Source of the DNA: Kordiimonadaceae bacterium UBA4441
GTDB taxonomy: Bacteria; Pseudomonadota; Alphaproteobacteria; Sphingomonadales; Emcibacteraceae
Length of the DNA stretch: 64,000 nucleotides
Assembly (NCBI GenBank): GCA_002390425.1
Contig: DGPL01000045.1
Span: forward strand, 44,534 to 108,533
Direction of reading: 5' to 3'
Shown here: positions 8,462 to 16,691 of the stretch, in pieces
How the letters are laid out: each line of letters begins with the position of its first letter
How positions within the stretch are numbered: position 1 is the first letter of the stretch
The notes under the pieces: model-generated
Told to the model about the DNA's origin: nothing
The model's database searches: none
Seen by the model: only the letters and a program-made list of their open reading frames with translations
Made by a program: the position numbers and the translations under genes

Positions 8462-9505
8462 TTATCTTCTTCTAGGCTCACCACGATAAGTTTTAGGAAT
8501 ATATTTACGAGCTTTGCGCTGACGCACTTCTGCACTGTAAATATTACCATCTTCGTCTGCTGTTACACCTTCAGCTACGCTAGTACCTGGCATATAGCCT
8601 TGGTTCGGATCAGGAATAAAAGCACTGACCCAGCCTGTGCGACTATCACCGATACGAATACCGCGTTCCCAACCCGGATTACGTTGATATCCAGTATTAG
8701 ATTCACTATCAGCCACATACATCATGTCATTTTTATCGATATAAACGCCGCTTGGTCGACCGAACTGTGTCCACTGATCAATATGGTTTCCTTCAAGGTC
8801 AAAAATCTGAACACGTGAATTATGACGATCGCCTACGAAAAGTTTACCTTCGGAATTAATCGCAAGAGCATGTGGTTCATTAAATTGGCCACGTTCAGCA
8901 CCCGCGGATCCGAATTCCATAATATATTCGCCTTTGCTATTATATTTAACGATACGGTTATTCGTACCGGGACGGTGACCGTCCGCAACAAAGATATCTC
9001 CATTTGGCGCAACCGCAACATCATTAGGGTTGGTGAAAACATATTTATCTTGGCCAGCTACACCAGCCGTACCAATTGACATTAATAGCTCACCGTCTGG
9101 GCTAAATTTATGAACTTGATGACCTTTTTTACGTTCTTCATCGCCACGTGCATCCGCAATCCACAGATTGCCATCCGGGTCAACATGAAGTCCATGTGGC
9201 CAAACAATCATATTTTTACCGAATTGTTTTAAGATTTTACCATCTTGATCCACTAACATAATGGGATCAATATCTGGCGTGTCCAAACAGTTGGTATTAC
9301 CGCCGCAACGCTCAGCGACCCAAATTTTATTGTCACCCGCATAATAAATAGTGCTGGTTGCGCCCCATTGACGGCCATTTGGTAATTCAAACCATGCATC
9401 GCCGACGGGTTCATATGGATTATCTTGCGCAATTGTTGTTGTCGTCATCGCAGCCGCTATTGCAGTTGCAGCAAGCAATGTTTTCCCAAGAGTTTTAATA
9501 GTCAT
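8462..9505 (-). CDS. secreted NHL-repeat beta-propeller protein (second family, copy 2)
   Basis: 347 residues from the ATG at 9505, which has a strong GGAGGAG site just upstream and opens directly into a signal peptide (LLAATAIAAAMTTTTIAQ). A longer frame to 9607 would overlap the kinase gene and is rejected. Blades: HGLHVDPDGNLWIADARGDEE, DVAVAPNGDIFVADGHR, HALAINSEGKLFVGDRHNSR, GVYIDKNDMMYVADSESNT. Paralog of 4584-5636; both keep the CGGNTNCLD / CGANGNCLD cysteine pair and the C-terminal VAEGVTADEDGN. Predicted periplasmic or exported six-bladed propeller of unknown substrate. The two paralogs bracket the cupin, DGPF and ECF42 genes. Confidence 0.87.
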   Translation of the reverse strand: MTIKTLGKTLLAATAIAAAMTTTTIAQDNPYEPVGDAWFELPNGRQWGATSTIYYAGDNKIWVAERCGGNTNCLDTPDIDPIMLVDQDGKILKQFGKNMIVWPHGLHVDPDGNLWIADARGDEERKKGHQVHKFSPDGELLMSIGTAGVAGQDKYVFTNPNDVAVAPNGDIFVADGHRPGTNNRIVKYNSKGEYIMEFGSAGAERGQFNEPHALAINSEGKLFVGDRHNSRVQIFDLEGNHIDQWTQFGRPSGVYIDKNDMMYVADSESNTGYQRNPGWERGIRIGDSRTGWVSAFIPDPNQGYMPGTSVAEGVTADEDGNIYSAEVRQRKARKYIPKTYRGEPRRR

Positions 9506-9560
9506 GAGTTCTCCTCCGTCATTTTGAATATTATTATTGTGAATCCCACTCTTATGGGCA

Positions 9561-9593
9561 GCATTGGACAATGATTCGCACAATTTGTAAAGA
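9561..9593 (-). promoter_or_regulatory. two-box upstream element shared by two NHL propeller genes (copy 2)
   Basis: Same boxes as at 5680-5712 (TCTTTACAAATT, 9 bases, ATTGTCCAATGC in gene direction), 55 bases before the start codon. It directly abuts the stop codon of the upstream kinase gene, as copy 1 abuts the sigma factor stop. Confidence 0.6.
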
Positions 9594-10910
9594 TTAACTT
9601 GCGCCAATCCTTATGGAAACTTTCAATCCCCCCAATTTCTCTGACCTTCCATATGTTATTTGAGCATTATTTAAATCAATAATTTCTCTGACTATAGAAA
9701 GCCCTAAACCGTGACCTTCACCCGCTTCATCTAGGCGGTGACCTCGTGTTTCAATTTCTCTGATTTTTTCCTTTGATATGCCGGGGCCGTCATCTTCTAT
9801 GAAAAATTCAAGTTTCTCAGCTTTGCGAATAGAAATTTCAATTTTGCTATCGGCCCATTTGCAAGCATTATCAAGTAAATTACCAAATAGTTCCATCATG
9901 TCATGGCGATCACCAACATAAATAGATTTCTCATCAACTGATATTGTAAAATTGATATTTTTCTCTTGATAGATCTTTTTCAATGTTTCAATAAGCGGGT
10001 CAATTAAGTTCTTTAAATTAATCTTATGACCATGTGCCGTTGATCCAATGATACGCGCTCTTTTAAGTTCACTATCCAATTGACGTTTAATTTGGTTGGT
10101 CGCCCCTTTTATTTCTTTTGCTGATTTCTCTTCTATATTGCCCGATGCACTTTGTTCAATAAGGGCTAATGGTGTTTTTAATGCGTGTGCCAAATTACCA
10201 AGTGCCGTTGTTGATCGCTTAATTCTGTTATCAACCATTATCATTAACTGATTAATCTCTTTTACGAGCGGCAGAACTTCTTCAGGGACTTTTTCGTTAA
10301 GGAAATCTTTTTCTCCTGCGCCAATCGCCGATAATTCCTCTGTGGTTTTTTGCAGCGGACCCATCCCTCTTGTTACAATTAACCGTTGAATAAACATAAG
10401 TAATAATACAATGCCGCCATTTAAAATGACCAATGCAATGGTCAATGTTTTAAGACTGTCGGTTATTGGTGAAAAATCCTCCGCAACAACTATACGGACC
10501 AATTGTCCTTCTTTCTCATATGCCCCTTCAAGCACCAATAATTTTTCTTCTATTGGACCTTCAATTTCATTAATCCTATTTTCACCTAAATTAAGAGACG
10601 TGCCCGCCATCGTCTTATCCCATAATGAGCGGGATAAATAAGACTGATTTTCCAAATCGACCCGAAAATAATGCCCTGAAAAAGGCTGTAAGAAAATCGG
10701 GTTTACGTTTTCCTCATCAAACGTAAGTCGACCATTTTCATCTGGATTAAGGTTTGCAAGCAAGGCATCTGTGTCATTCTGTAAACGACTCTCAAGAAAG
10801 TCCTGACCGAAACTATTAAAGAAAATAATATTGATGATCATCAAAAACCCAAAAAAGATAAGTGAGATCAAAAACACACCAAAATTAAGCCGTGACTTTA
10901 AACTGCTCAT
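9594..10910 (-). CDS. two-component sensor histidine kinase (PhoQ/QseC-like)
   Basis: 438 residues. TM1 at about residues 9-31, a periplasmic sensor domain of about 120 residues, TM2 at about 155-175, then HAMP. The H-box HALKTPLALIEQ carries His242. The ATPase domain has the N-box LFGNLLDNACKWAD, G1 EDDGPGIS and G2 GHGLGLSIV. The short PhoQ-like sensor domain and the HALKTPL form of the H-box fit the PhoQ class, which senses divalent cations or envelope stress; the signal here is unknown. Its start overlaps the response regulator stop by 4 bases (ATGA), so the pair is co-translated. Confidence 0.93.
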   Translation of the reverse strand: MSSLKSRLNFGVFLISLIFFGFLMIINIIFFNSFGQDFLESRLQNDTDALLANLNPDENGRLTFDEENVNPIFLQPFSGHYFRVDLENQSYLSRSLWDKTMAGTSLNLGENRINEIEGPIEEKLLVLEGAYEKEGQLVRIVVAEDFSPITDSLKTLTIALVILNGGIVLLLMFIQRLIVTRGMGPLQKTTEELSAIGAGEKDFLNEKVPEEVLPLVKEINQLMIMVDNRIKRSTTALGNLAHALKTPLALIEQSASGNIEEKSAKEIKGATNQIKRQLDSELKRARIIGSTAHGHKINLKNLIDPLIETLKKIYQEKNINFTISVDEKSIYVGDRHDMMELFGNLLDNACKWADSKIEISIRKAEKLEFFIEDDGPGISKEKIREIETRGHRLDEAGEGHGLGLSIVREIIDLNNAQITYGRSEKLGGLKVSIRIGAS

Positions 10911-11569
10911 TGACCGTCACCAAAGATATATCCTTGTCCCCGTTTGGTTTTAATGATTTCGTCACCTAGTATGTTACGTAATCTGCGAACATAAACTTCA
11001 ATGACATTACTGTCTTTATCAGAACCATCGTCATAAATATGTTCGGTAAGATGGGTCTTAGATAAAATTTCATTTTGATGCATCATCATATATCGCAACA
11101 ATCGAAACTCAGTGCCCGTCAGTGCATATTCTTTTATACCTTTTTGGATCATTTGCTTATTTTCATCCAGAACCAATCCGGCGCATTCTAATTTATTTGA
11201 TGCTTGTTGTTTAGTGCGTCTAATCAGCGCATTTAAACGTTCAAGTAATTCTTCAAAATGAAAAGGTTTACCAAGATAATCATCTGCGCCAGCTTGAAAT
11301 CCGTCTACGCGTTCTTGCCAATCATCCCTTGCCGTTAAAATAAGAACAGGGAGACTGTTTCCTTTTTGTCGCCAGCTTTTAAGGACATCTAATCCGGAAA
11401 TATCCGGCAGACCAATATCAAGTATAACCGCATCATATGAGATTTCATCACCCATAAATTCGGCATCTTCACCTAGAGTGATCAGATCAACGGCAAAACC
11501 TTTTGCTTTCAAATCATCCGCTAGTCTCGGTCCTAATTTTGGATCGTCTTCAACGAGCAATAAACGCAT
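10907..11569 (-). CDS. OmpR/PhoP-family response regulator
   Basis: 220 residues. Receiver domain with the acidic pair ED (residues 7-8), phospho-acceptor Asp51 in VILDIGLPD, and Lys101 in GKPF. A winged-helix DNA-binding domain follows (about 125-220: LTGTEFRLLRYMM, NVIEVYVRRLRNIL, TKRGQGYIF). It should regulate envelope genes on phosphorylation by the kinase encoded next. It overlaps the upstream PepSY gene by 1 base (TAATG) and the kinase by 4, so the three form one operon. Confidence 0.95.
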   Translation of the reverse strand: MRLLLVEDDPKLGPRLADDLKAKGFAVDLITLGEDAEFMGDEISYDAVILDIGLPDISGLDVLKSWRQKGNSLPVLILTARDDWQERVDGFQAGADDYLGKPFHFEELLERLNALIRRTKQQASNKLECAGLVLDENKQMIQKGIKEYALTGTEFRLLRYMMMHQNEILSKTHLTEHIYDDGSDKDSNVIEVYVRRLRNILGDEIIKTKRGQGYIFGDGQ

Positions 11570-11904
11570 TATTCCTCCCTGAGGTGCGAAGCGTCTTGGC
11601 CGGTTTTTCCATCAATCAAATGGACTTCAACGATACCGTTCGCTTTTAATATTTCCAGATGATAAATGAGAAGGCCATCAAAACTAACGAGTTCAGCCTC
11701 GATAATTCTATCTTCTTTATCTCTTGGAATTTTATCTAGAATCTCTTGGTAACTAAGAACATTACCGCTCTTTAAGTTTTCGGTGATTTCTTCTCTAGAA
11801 ATTGAATTACTGCCAATCACTTGAGCATGTCCGGAGTTTATCATAGACGCAGTGATACTGAAAACAGTAATAAGCGTTATAAGTTGACCTGGATAATTCT
11901 TCAT
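11569..11904 (-). CDS. exported PepSY-like small protein upstream of two-component system
   Basis: 111 residues from the ATG at 11904, chosen because a clean signal peptide begins there (LITLITVFSITASMINSGHA); upstream in-frame ATGs to 11937 are possible. The mature ~80 residues contain LSYQEILDKIPRDKEDRIIEAEL and VHLIDGKTG, the pattern of PepSY domains (EI, helix, strand, DGxTG). Small exported PepSY proteins encoded with PhoPQ-like systems are thought to modulate the sensor from the periplasm. First gene of the operon with the regulator and kinase. Confidence 0.8.
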   Translation of the reverse strand: MKNYPGQLITLITVFSITASMINSGHAQVIGSNSISREEITENLKSGNVLSYQEILDKIPRDKEDRIIEAELVSFDGLLIYHLEILKANGIVEVHLIDGKTGQDASHLREE

Positions 11905-12096
11905 AAAAATCTTTCTGCATTGCATCATAAACATCATATAATGATTATTCCGTCATGCAAAACCCTTCTTGAAATGATTGAACATAATTATGACGTTTCC
12001 TTCTCTATCATGCCTAGATGAATTCAAACTTAAAAACCAAGAGATATGGGTGACCAGTATTTTAGAATATAATAAGTAAAATACCCTTTTAGTTCA

Positions 12097-13140
12097 TCAC
12101 TGAAAATCAGAAATAACTGTGACGCCATTAGATTGAAATTTATTCATATTAATCAATGCATCAATCGATTGCGCAAGATTGATTTCTTTGCCGATTAATT
12201 TTTCCGGTTCCAGTTTACCCGGCGCAATCATATTAAGCATTTCAGGATAACGATGCGCAGCCATACCGTGACTTCCGATAATTTCCAATTCATTCGCTAC
12301 CACAATATCCATTGGTAAATTCGGGGTACTCTGATCAGCCACAAGCAGGCCTACTTGAATGTGTTTGCCACGTTTCGCGAGCGATCGTATAGAATTTCGA
12401 CAAGTTTCCGGATTTCCTAGTGCATCCATTGAAATATGCGCACCGCGCTTTGTAATTTCAAAGATAGCCTCCGGAACATTTGTAGCGATCTTGGCATTAA
12501 TGCCAAAATCCGCACCTATCGATTTAGCAAATTCCAACTTTTGATCATCAATATCAATGGCAATTACATTCGCACCGTAAGCTTTTGAAATCATTATGGC
12601 TGATAACCCAACGCCACCACATCCGTGAACAGCTACCCAATCGCCATCTGAGACTTTCCCTTGATCGACGATACCACGATAGGAAGTGATGAACCGACAT
12701 CCCAGGCTTGCCGCCGTTACGAAATTCATTTCATTAGGCAATTGAACCAAGTTTAAATCAGCTTGATGGATACCTACATATTCCGCAAATGATCCCCAAT
12801 GGGTAAACCCTGGCTGAAATTGATTATCGCATACTTGCTGATTTCCGCTATCACATTCAGGACAGTGGCCACAGCCACCAACAAAAGGAACCGTTACACG
12901 GTCACCAATATGCCAATTTTTAACGTCTTTACCAACGGCTTCGACTATACCAGCCAATTCGTGGCCCGGCACATGCGGAAGCGGAATATCTGGGTCATGA
13001 CCAATCCAACCGTGCCAATCACTTCTACACACCCCTGTCGCCATCACCTTTAAAACCACGCCGTGATTTTCAGGTGTTGGGTCTGCGACTTTTTTTATCG
13101 TCGGCATATCGCCATATTGTTCAAAAAGAACAGCTTTCAA
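12097..13140 (-). CDS. zinc-dependent medium-chain alcohol dehydrogenase
   Basis: 347 residues. Catalytic zinc region GVCRSDWHGW and PGHELAGIVEAVG; structural zinc cysteines in GCGHCPECDSGNQQVC; NAD(P) motif VHGCGGVGLSAI followed by IAIDIDDQKLE, the Asp favouring NAD. It oxidises an alcohol or reduces an aldehyde; the substrate is not visible. The start is TTG at 13140, one base after the stop of the AceE-like gene, with AAAGG upstream, so translation is coupled. Last gene of the long minus-strand catabolic unit starting at 22595. Confidence 0.9.
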   Translation of the reverse strand: MKAVLFEQYGDMPTIKKVADPTPENHGVVLKVMATGVCRSDWHGWIGHDPDIPLPHVPGHELAGIVEAVGKDVKNWHIGDRVTVPFVGGCGHCPECDSGNQQVCDNQFQPGFTHWGSFAEYVGIHQADLNLVQLPNEMNFVTAASLGCRFITSYRGIVDQGKVSDGDWVAVHGCGGVGLSAIMISKAYGANVIAIDIDDQKLEFAKSIGADFGINAKIATNVPEAIFEITKRGAHISMDALGNPETCRNSIRSLAKRGKHIQVGLLVADQSTPNLPMDIVVANELEIIGSHGMAAHRYPEMLNMIAPGKLEPEKLIGKEINLAQSIDALINMNKFQSNGVTVISDFQ

Positions 13141-13141
13141 A

Positions 13142-15472
13142 TTAATGCCTTTTTAATCGACCGTAGGCCGCAACAATTGCTGCGCTATCGATCATGAAAT
13201 GTTCATATAAATCCGGTAGATCGCCCGTTTGTCCAAATGTTTCAACACCAAGTGGTACAACGGGATTACCGTGAATACTACCAAGCCAAGATAGGTTTAA
13301 CGGATGGCCATCACAAACAGAAACAACCAAACAATCACGCGCGAGATCACCCATTAATTTTTCAATGTGGGACGTTTTTGGGATTTTATTGATTGCACTG
13401 CTACGTCTTGAAGCCGCCCAATCACGGTAAAGAATATCCGATGATGTTACAGCGAGAACTGCCATGTCTTTATTTTCTTGCTGCAAATCCTGTACGGCGC
13501 CCATGACTTCTGGCGCAATGGCTCCTGCATAAATGATGGCTCTCGTTGTGCTGCTTGTTGGCTTACGGAGCCAATAAGCCCCTTTAACAATGTTATCTTT
13601 ATCTTCTTCCGATAAAACACGAGGAAGTTGACTAATTTTACGTGTTGCAAGGCGCAAATAAACGGATGAGCCATCCTCGTCTTGCATTAGCTCAAATCCC
13701 CACTTCATAAGAACCGCTAGTTCATCGGCATAAGAAGGTTCAACAGATGTTAATCCAGGTTGAGAAAGACCAATAAGTGGTGTTCCTATTGATTGATGTG
13801 CGCCGCCTTCTGGGCCAAGTGTGATACCGGATGGCGTCGCAACCAGCATAAATCTTGCCCCTTGATAAGTTGCATAATTAAGCGCATCAAGTCCCCGGGC
13901 GATAAACGGGTCATAAAGTGTCCCAACCGGGAATAAGCGTTCCCCAAAATTACGATATGTCAGTCCAAGTTGTCCGAGCAATGAAAATAAATTATTTTCA
14001 GCAATACCGAGCTCCATATGTTGACCTGATGGCCCTTTACGCCAAATCTGTGAACTTGGAATTCTTTTATCTTTAAAAATATCTGCTACATCTTCTCGCG
14101 CATAAAGATTACGCCGATTAACCCAAGGGCCAAGGTTGGTTGACGATGTCACATCGGGACTTGTCGTAATAATGCGGTCCGCCAGCTCGCTATCACCTTT
14201 AGCAAGTTCAAACATAATTTTACCGAATGCTTCTTGGGTTGATTGCATTTCATCTTTTGGTGCCGGTAATTCAGGAATGCGAATTGTATCAACCTTTTTA
14301 ATTAATTTCGCACGCTGCTGATAACTACAATTGGATATAAAGTGTGTTAATTTCTCCGCTTCTTTTTCCATGCCGCCAAATTTGTCCCATTCGGCACCTT
14401 GTGGTACTTTCTGATTTTTTTGGAATTGTGCCATTTGGCCAACACTCATTAATCCGGCATGATTGTCTTTATGTCCCGCAAGCGGTAATCCTTTACCCTT
14501 AACAGTATATGCAATAAAACATTGGGGTTGTTCGCTGTCTACGTTGCCAAAAGCTTCCGTCAGTGTTTCAAGGTCATGGCCACCCAAGTTTGTCATCACT
14601 TCTGCAAGTTCCGTATCACTATAACTATCCAAAAATTCACCAAGCTTGCTTGTTCCTTTTAATTCATCGGAAAGTTGTTTTCTCCATTCTGCGCCCCCTT
14701 GATATGTGAGTGCCGAATATAACTGGTTGGGGCAATTATCGATCCATTTTAAAATAGCTTCACCCGCCGGACCATTTTGTGCTTTTAATAATTTCTTGCC
14801 GTATTTAAGGGATGATACTTGCCAGCCTAAACTATCAAAAACACCACTAATTCTTTCAAATAAAGCATCATCAACAACACCATCAAGACTTTGGCGATTA
14901 TAATCAATAACCCACCATAAATTGCGCACTTGGTGCTTCCATCCTTCAAGAAGGCTTTCAAAAATATTACCTTCATCAAATTCTGCATCACCAGCAAGCG
15001 CGATCATACGACCCATGGAATTTTCATCATGCCAATTATGGTCAACCATATAATCCTGAGTTAGAGTGTTAAATAATGTTGCAGCAACCCCCATTCCAAC
15101 AGAACCGGTCGAGAAATCAACATCCGTAGTGTCTTTTGTAATCGATGGGTATGATTGCGCACCACCAAACCCGCGAAAATTTTCCATCTTGTCAAGATTT
15201 TGACGGTCCATCAAATACATGATCGCATGTAAAATCGGTGATGCATGCGGCTTAACGGCAACTCGATCATTAGGCCCAAGAATATGAAAATAAAGGGCCG
15301 TCATAATTGACGCCAAAGAAGCACTCGATGCCTGATGGCCACCAACTTTTAGTCCATCACGTGAAGGGCGCAAATGATTAGCATTATGTATCATATAGCT
15401 GGCAAGCCAAAGAACCTTCTTTTCCAAAAGTTTCAACTGCTTAATATCATCTGTGCTTGTTTTATTGCTCAT
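13142..15472 (-). CDS. ThDP-dependent transketolase / AceE-like E1 enzyme
   Basis: 776 residues from the ATG at 15472 (AGGA seven bases upstream; an ATG two codons earlier is possible). The ThDP-binding stretch is ALAGDAEFDEGNIFESLLEG with DYNRQSLDG; the N-terminus has GLKVGGHQASSASLASI and VKPHASPILHA, as in homodimeric pyruvate dehydrogenase E1 and transketolases. A pyrimidine-binding domain follows (about 400-580: HMELGIAENN, GEPR-like loops) and a C-terminal transketolase domain. It is shorter than AceE (~890) and longer than transketolase (~660), and no E2/E3 genes are nearby. It could decarboxylate a 2-oxo acid or transfer a C2 unit. The paired dehydrogenase and the aminotransferase upstream suggest a role in the aromatic pathway, which is inference. 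Confidence 0.8.
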   Translation of the reverse strand: MSNKTSTDDIKQLKLLEKKVLWLASYMIHNANHLRPSRDGLKVGGHQASSASLASIMTALYFHILGPNDRVAVKPHASPILHAIMYLMDRQNLDKMENFRGFGGAQSYPSITKDTTDVDFSTGSVGMGVAATLFNTLTQDYMVDHNWHDENSMGRMIALAGDAEFDEGNIFESLLEGWKHQVRNLWWVIDYNRQSLDGVVDDALFERISGVFDSLGWQVSSLKYGKKLLKAQNGPAGEAILKWIDNCPNQLYSALTYQGGAEWRKQLSDELKGTSKLGEFLDSYSDTELAEVMTNLGGHDLETLTEAFGNVDSEQPQCFIAYTVKGKGLPLAGHKDNHAGLMSVGQMAQFQKNQKVPQGAEWDKFGGMEKEAEKLTHFISNCSYQQRAKLIKKVDTIRIPELPAPKDEMQSTQEAFGKIMFELAKGDSELADRIITTSPDVTSSTNLGPWVNRRNLYAREDVADIFKDKRIPSSQIWRKGPSGQHMELGIAENNLFSLLGQLGLTYRNFGERLFPVGTLYDPFIARGLDALNYATYQGARFMLVATPSGITLGPEGGAHQSIGTPLIGLSQPGLTSVEPSYADELAVLMKWGFELMQDEDGSSVYLRLATRKISQLPRVLSEEDKDNIVKGAYWLRKPTSSTTRAIIYAGAIAPEVMGAVQDLQQENKDMAVLAVTSSDILYRDWAASRRSSAINKIPKTSHIEKLMGDLARDCLVVSVCDGHPLNLSWLGSIHGNPVVPLGVETFGQTGDLPDLYEHFMIDSAAIVAAYGRLKRH

Positions 15473-15543
15473 AACCATGTCCTAAAATTAAAAAAGTTAC
15501 CAACGAGTAACATAATTTTTAGATCATGCCAAATGCATCTATA

Positions 15544-16683
15544 TTATGCAAGTAGATTCTTATTCTCTTTCAGTGCTGTGATGACGGCATCAATATCTGC
15601 ATCATTATTATAGAAATGTGCAGAAATTCTAAGATTGCCATCACGACAGGAAACAACAATATTGCGTTCAGCCAATGCGGCGACCAAAGCATATTCATCA
15701 GTTGAGGCGACCGTAATCATTGCACCATGCTTTTCCGGATCCTTTGGTGACATGAGCTTTCCACCAATATCATTAATACCTGCCTTCAAACGTTCATTTA
15801 ATTCAGCGACATGACGCCTGATATTTTTTAAACCAATTTCTAATATGAGATTAAGTCCCGCTTCTACAGCATATAGATTTGGAACTGATGGTGTACCCTG
15901 TTCAAAACGTCTGGCATTATTTGCGGGGATATTATCATGAATCAACATTGCATGGATATCTTCCTGCGCGAACCAACCTGTTTGTGTTGGCTGGGATTTT
16001 GATATTAAATCATTACGCACAAAAAGAAACCCAACCCCCGCTGTAGAAAGTAGATATTTTAAAGAACCCCCAACAATAAAATCAACGTCCCATTCTTTCG
16101 CATCTATGGGAACTGCACCCACACCCTGATAAGCATCAACCAGTATCATAGCACCATTTTTACGGGCCACATCACGAATAGCAGGAATATCAGCGAGCGC
16201 ACCATTTCGGTAGCAAACCAGCGGCACCGCGACAAGCAAAGTATTTTCATCAACAATCTTTTCAAGATCATCAAGGTCAATCATCCCATCAGTTTCTTTC
16301 ACATGCACCACTTCTGCGCCATGTTTTTTTAAAGCATGCCATGCGTGAGCTTCTGTTGGGAACGCAAGATCAGTTGTTACTATTTTTTTCCGTTTGCCCG
16401 TTAAATTAAGACTACTTGATATTGCACTTAATGATGCTGAGGCTGACGTCGTGACAGCAATTTCATCGGTATTCGCATTTAAGAGTTCCGCAAATAACGC
16501 GCGTACGCGCTCAAGGCGATCACACCATTCAATCCAATCAGCACCAACTTCATGGCGGTCTTTTAAATATTTTAAGAAAGCAGCTTCAACTTCAACGGAT
16601 AGTGCCGCATAAGAACAACTATTTATATAAACTGTATTTTTAAAAATCGGGAAATGTTCCCGGTAGGCATTCATGCTTTTCAT
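15544..16683 (-). CDS. class V PLP-dependent aminotransferase (kynureninase/desulfurase fold)
   Basis: 379 residues. Fold-type I motifs: TTSASASLSAI (phosphate loop), VPLVCYRNGALADI, MILVDAYQGVGAVPID (the Asp that bonds the PLP nitrogen), and the PLP lysine in FIVGGSLKYLLSTAGVGFLF. C-terminal EQGTPSVPNLYAVEAGL. These match the isopenicillin-N epimerase / cysteine desulfurase / kynureninase branch. I do not see features that prove kynureninase. Start at ATG 16683 with AGGA about eight bases upstream. It lies between the AceE-like and the CDGSH-cupin genes and is co-transcribed with the monooxygenase unit. Confidence 0.85.
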   Translation of the reverse strand: MKSMNAYREHFPIFKNTVYINSCSYAALSVEVEAAFLKYLKDRHEVGADWIEWCDRLERVRALFAELLNANTDEIAVTTSASASLSAISSSLNLTGKRKKIVTTDLAFPTEAHAWHALKKHGAEVVHVKETDGMIDLDDLEKIVDENTLLVAVPLVCYRNGALADIPAIRDVARKNGAMILVDAYQGVGAVPIDAKEWDVDFIVGGSLKYLLSTAGVGFLFVRNDLISKSQPTQTGWFAQEDIHAMLIHDNIPANNARRFEQGTPSVPNLYAVEAGLNLILEIGLKNIRRHVAELNERLKAGINDIGGKLMSPKDPEKHGAMITVASTDEYALVAALAERNIVVSCRDGNLRISAHFYNNDADIDAVITALKENKNLLA

Positions 16684-16691
16684 ATAATATC

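Noticed and set aside
9506..9607. 34-residue N-terminal extension of the second-family propeller (start at 9607)
   Set aside because: It would place the signal peptide internally and ignore the strong GGAGGAG site in front of the 9505 ATG; the region holds the promoter module.
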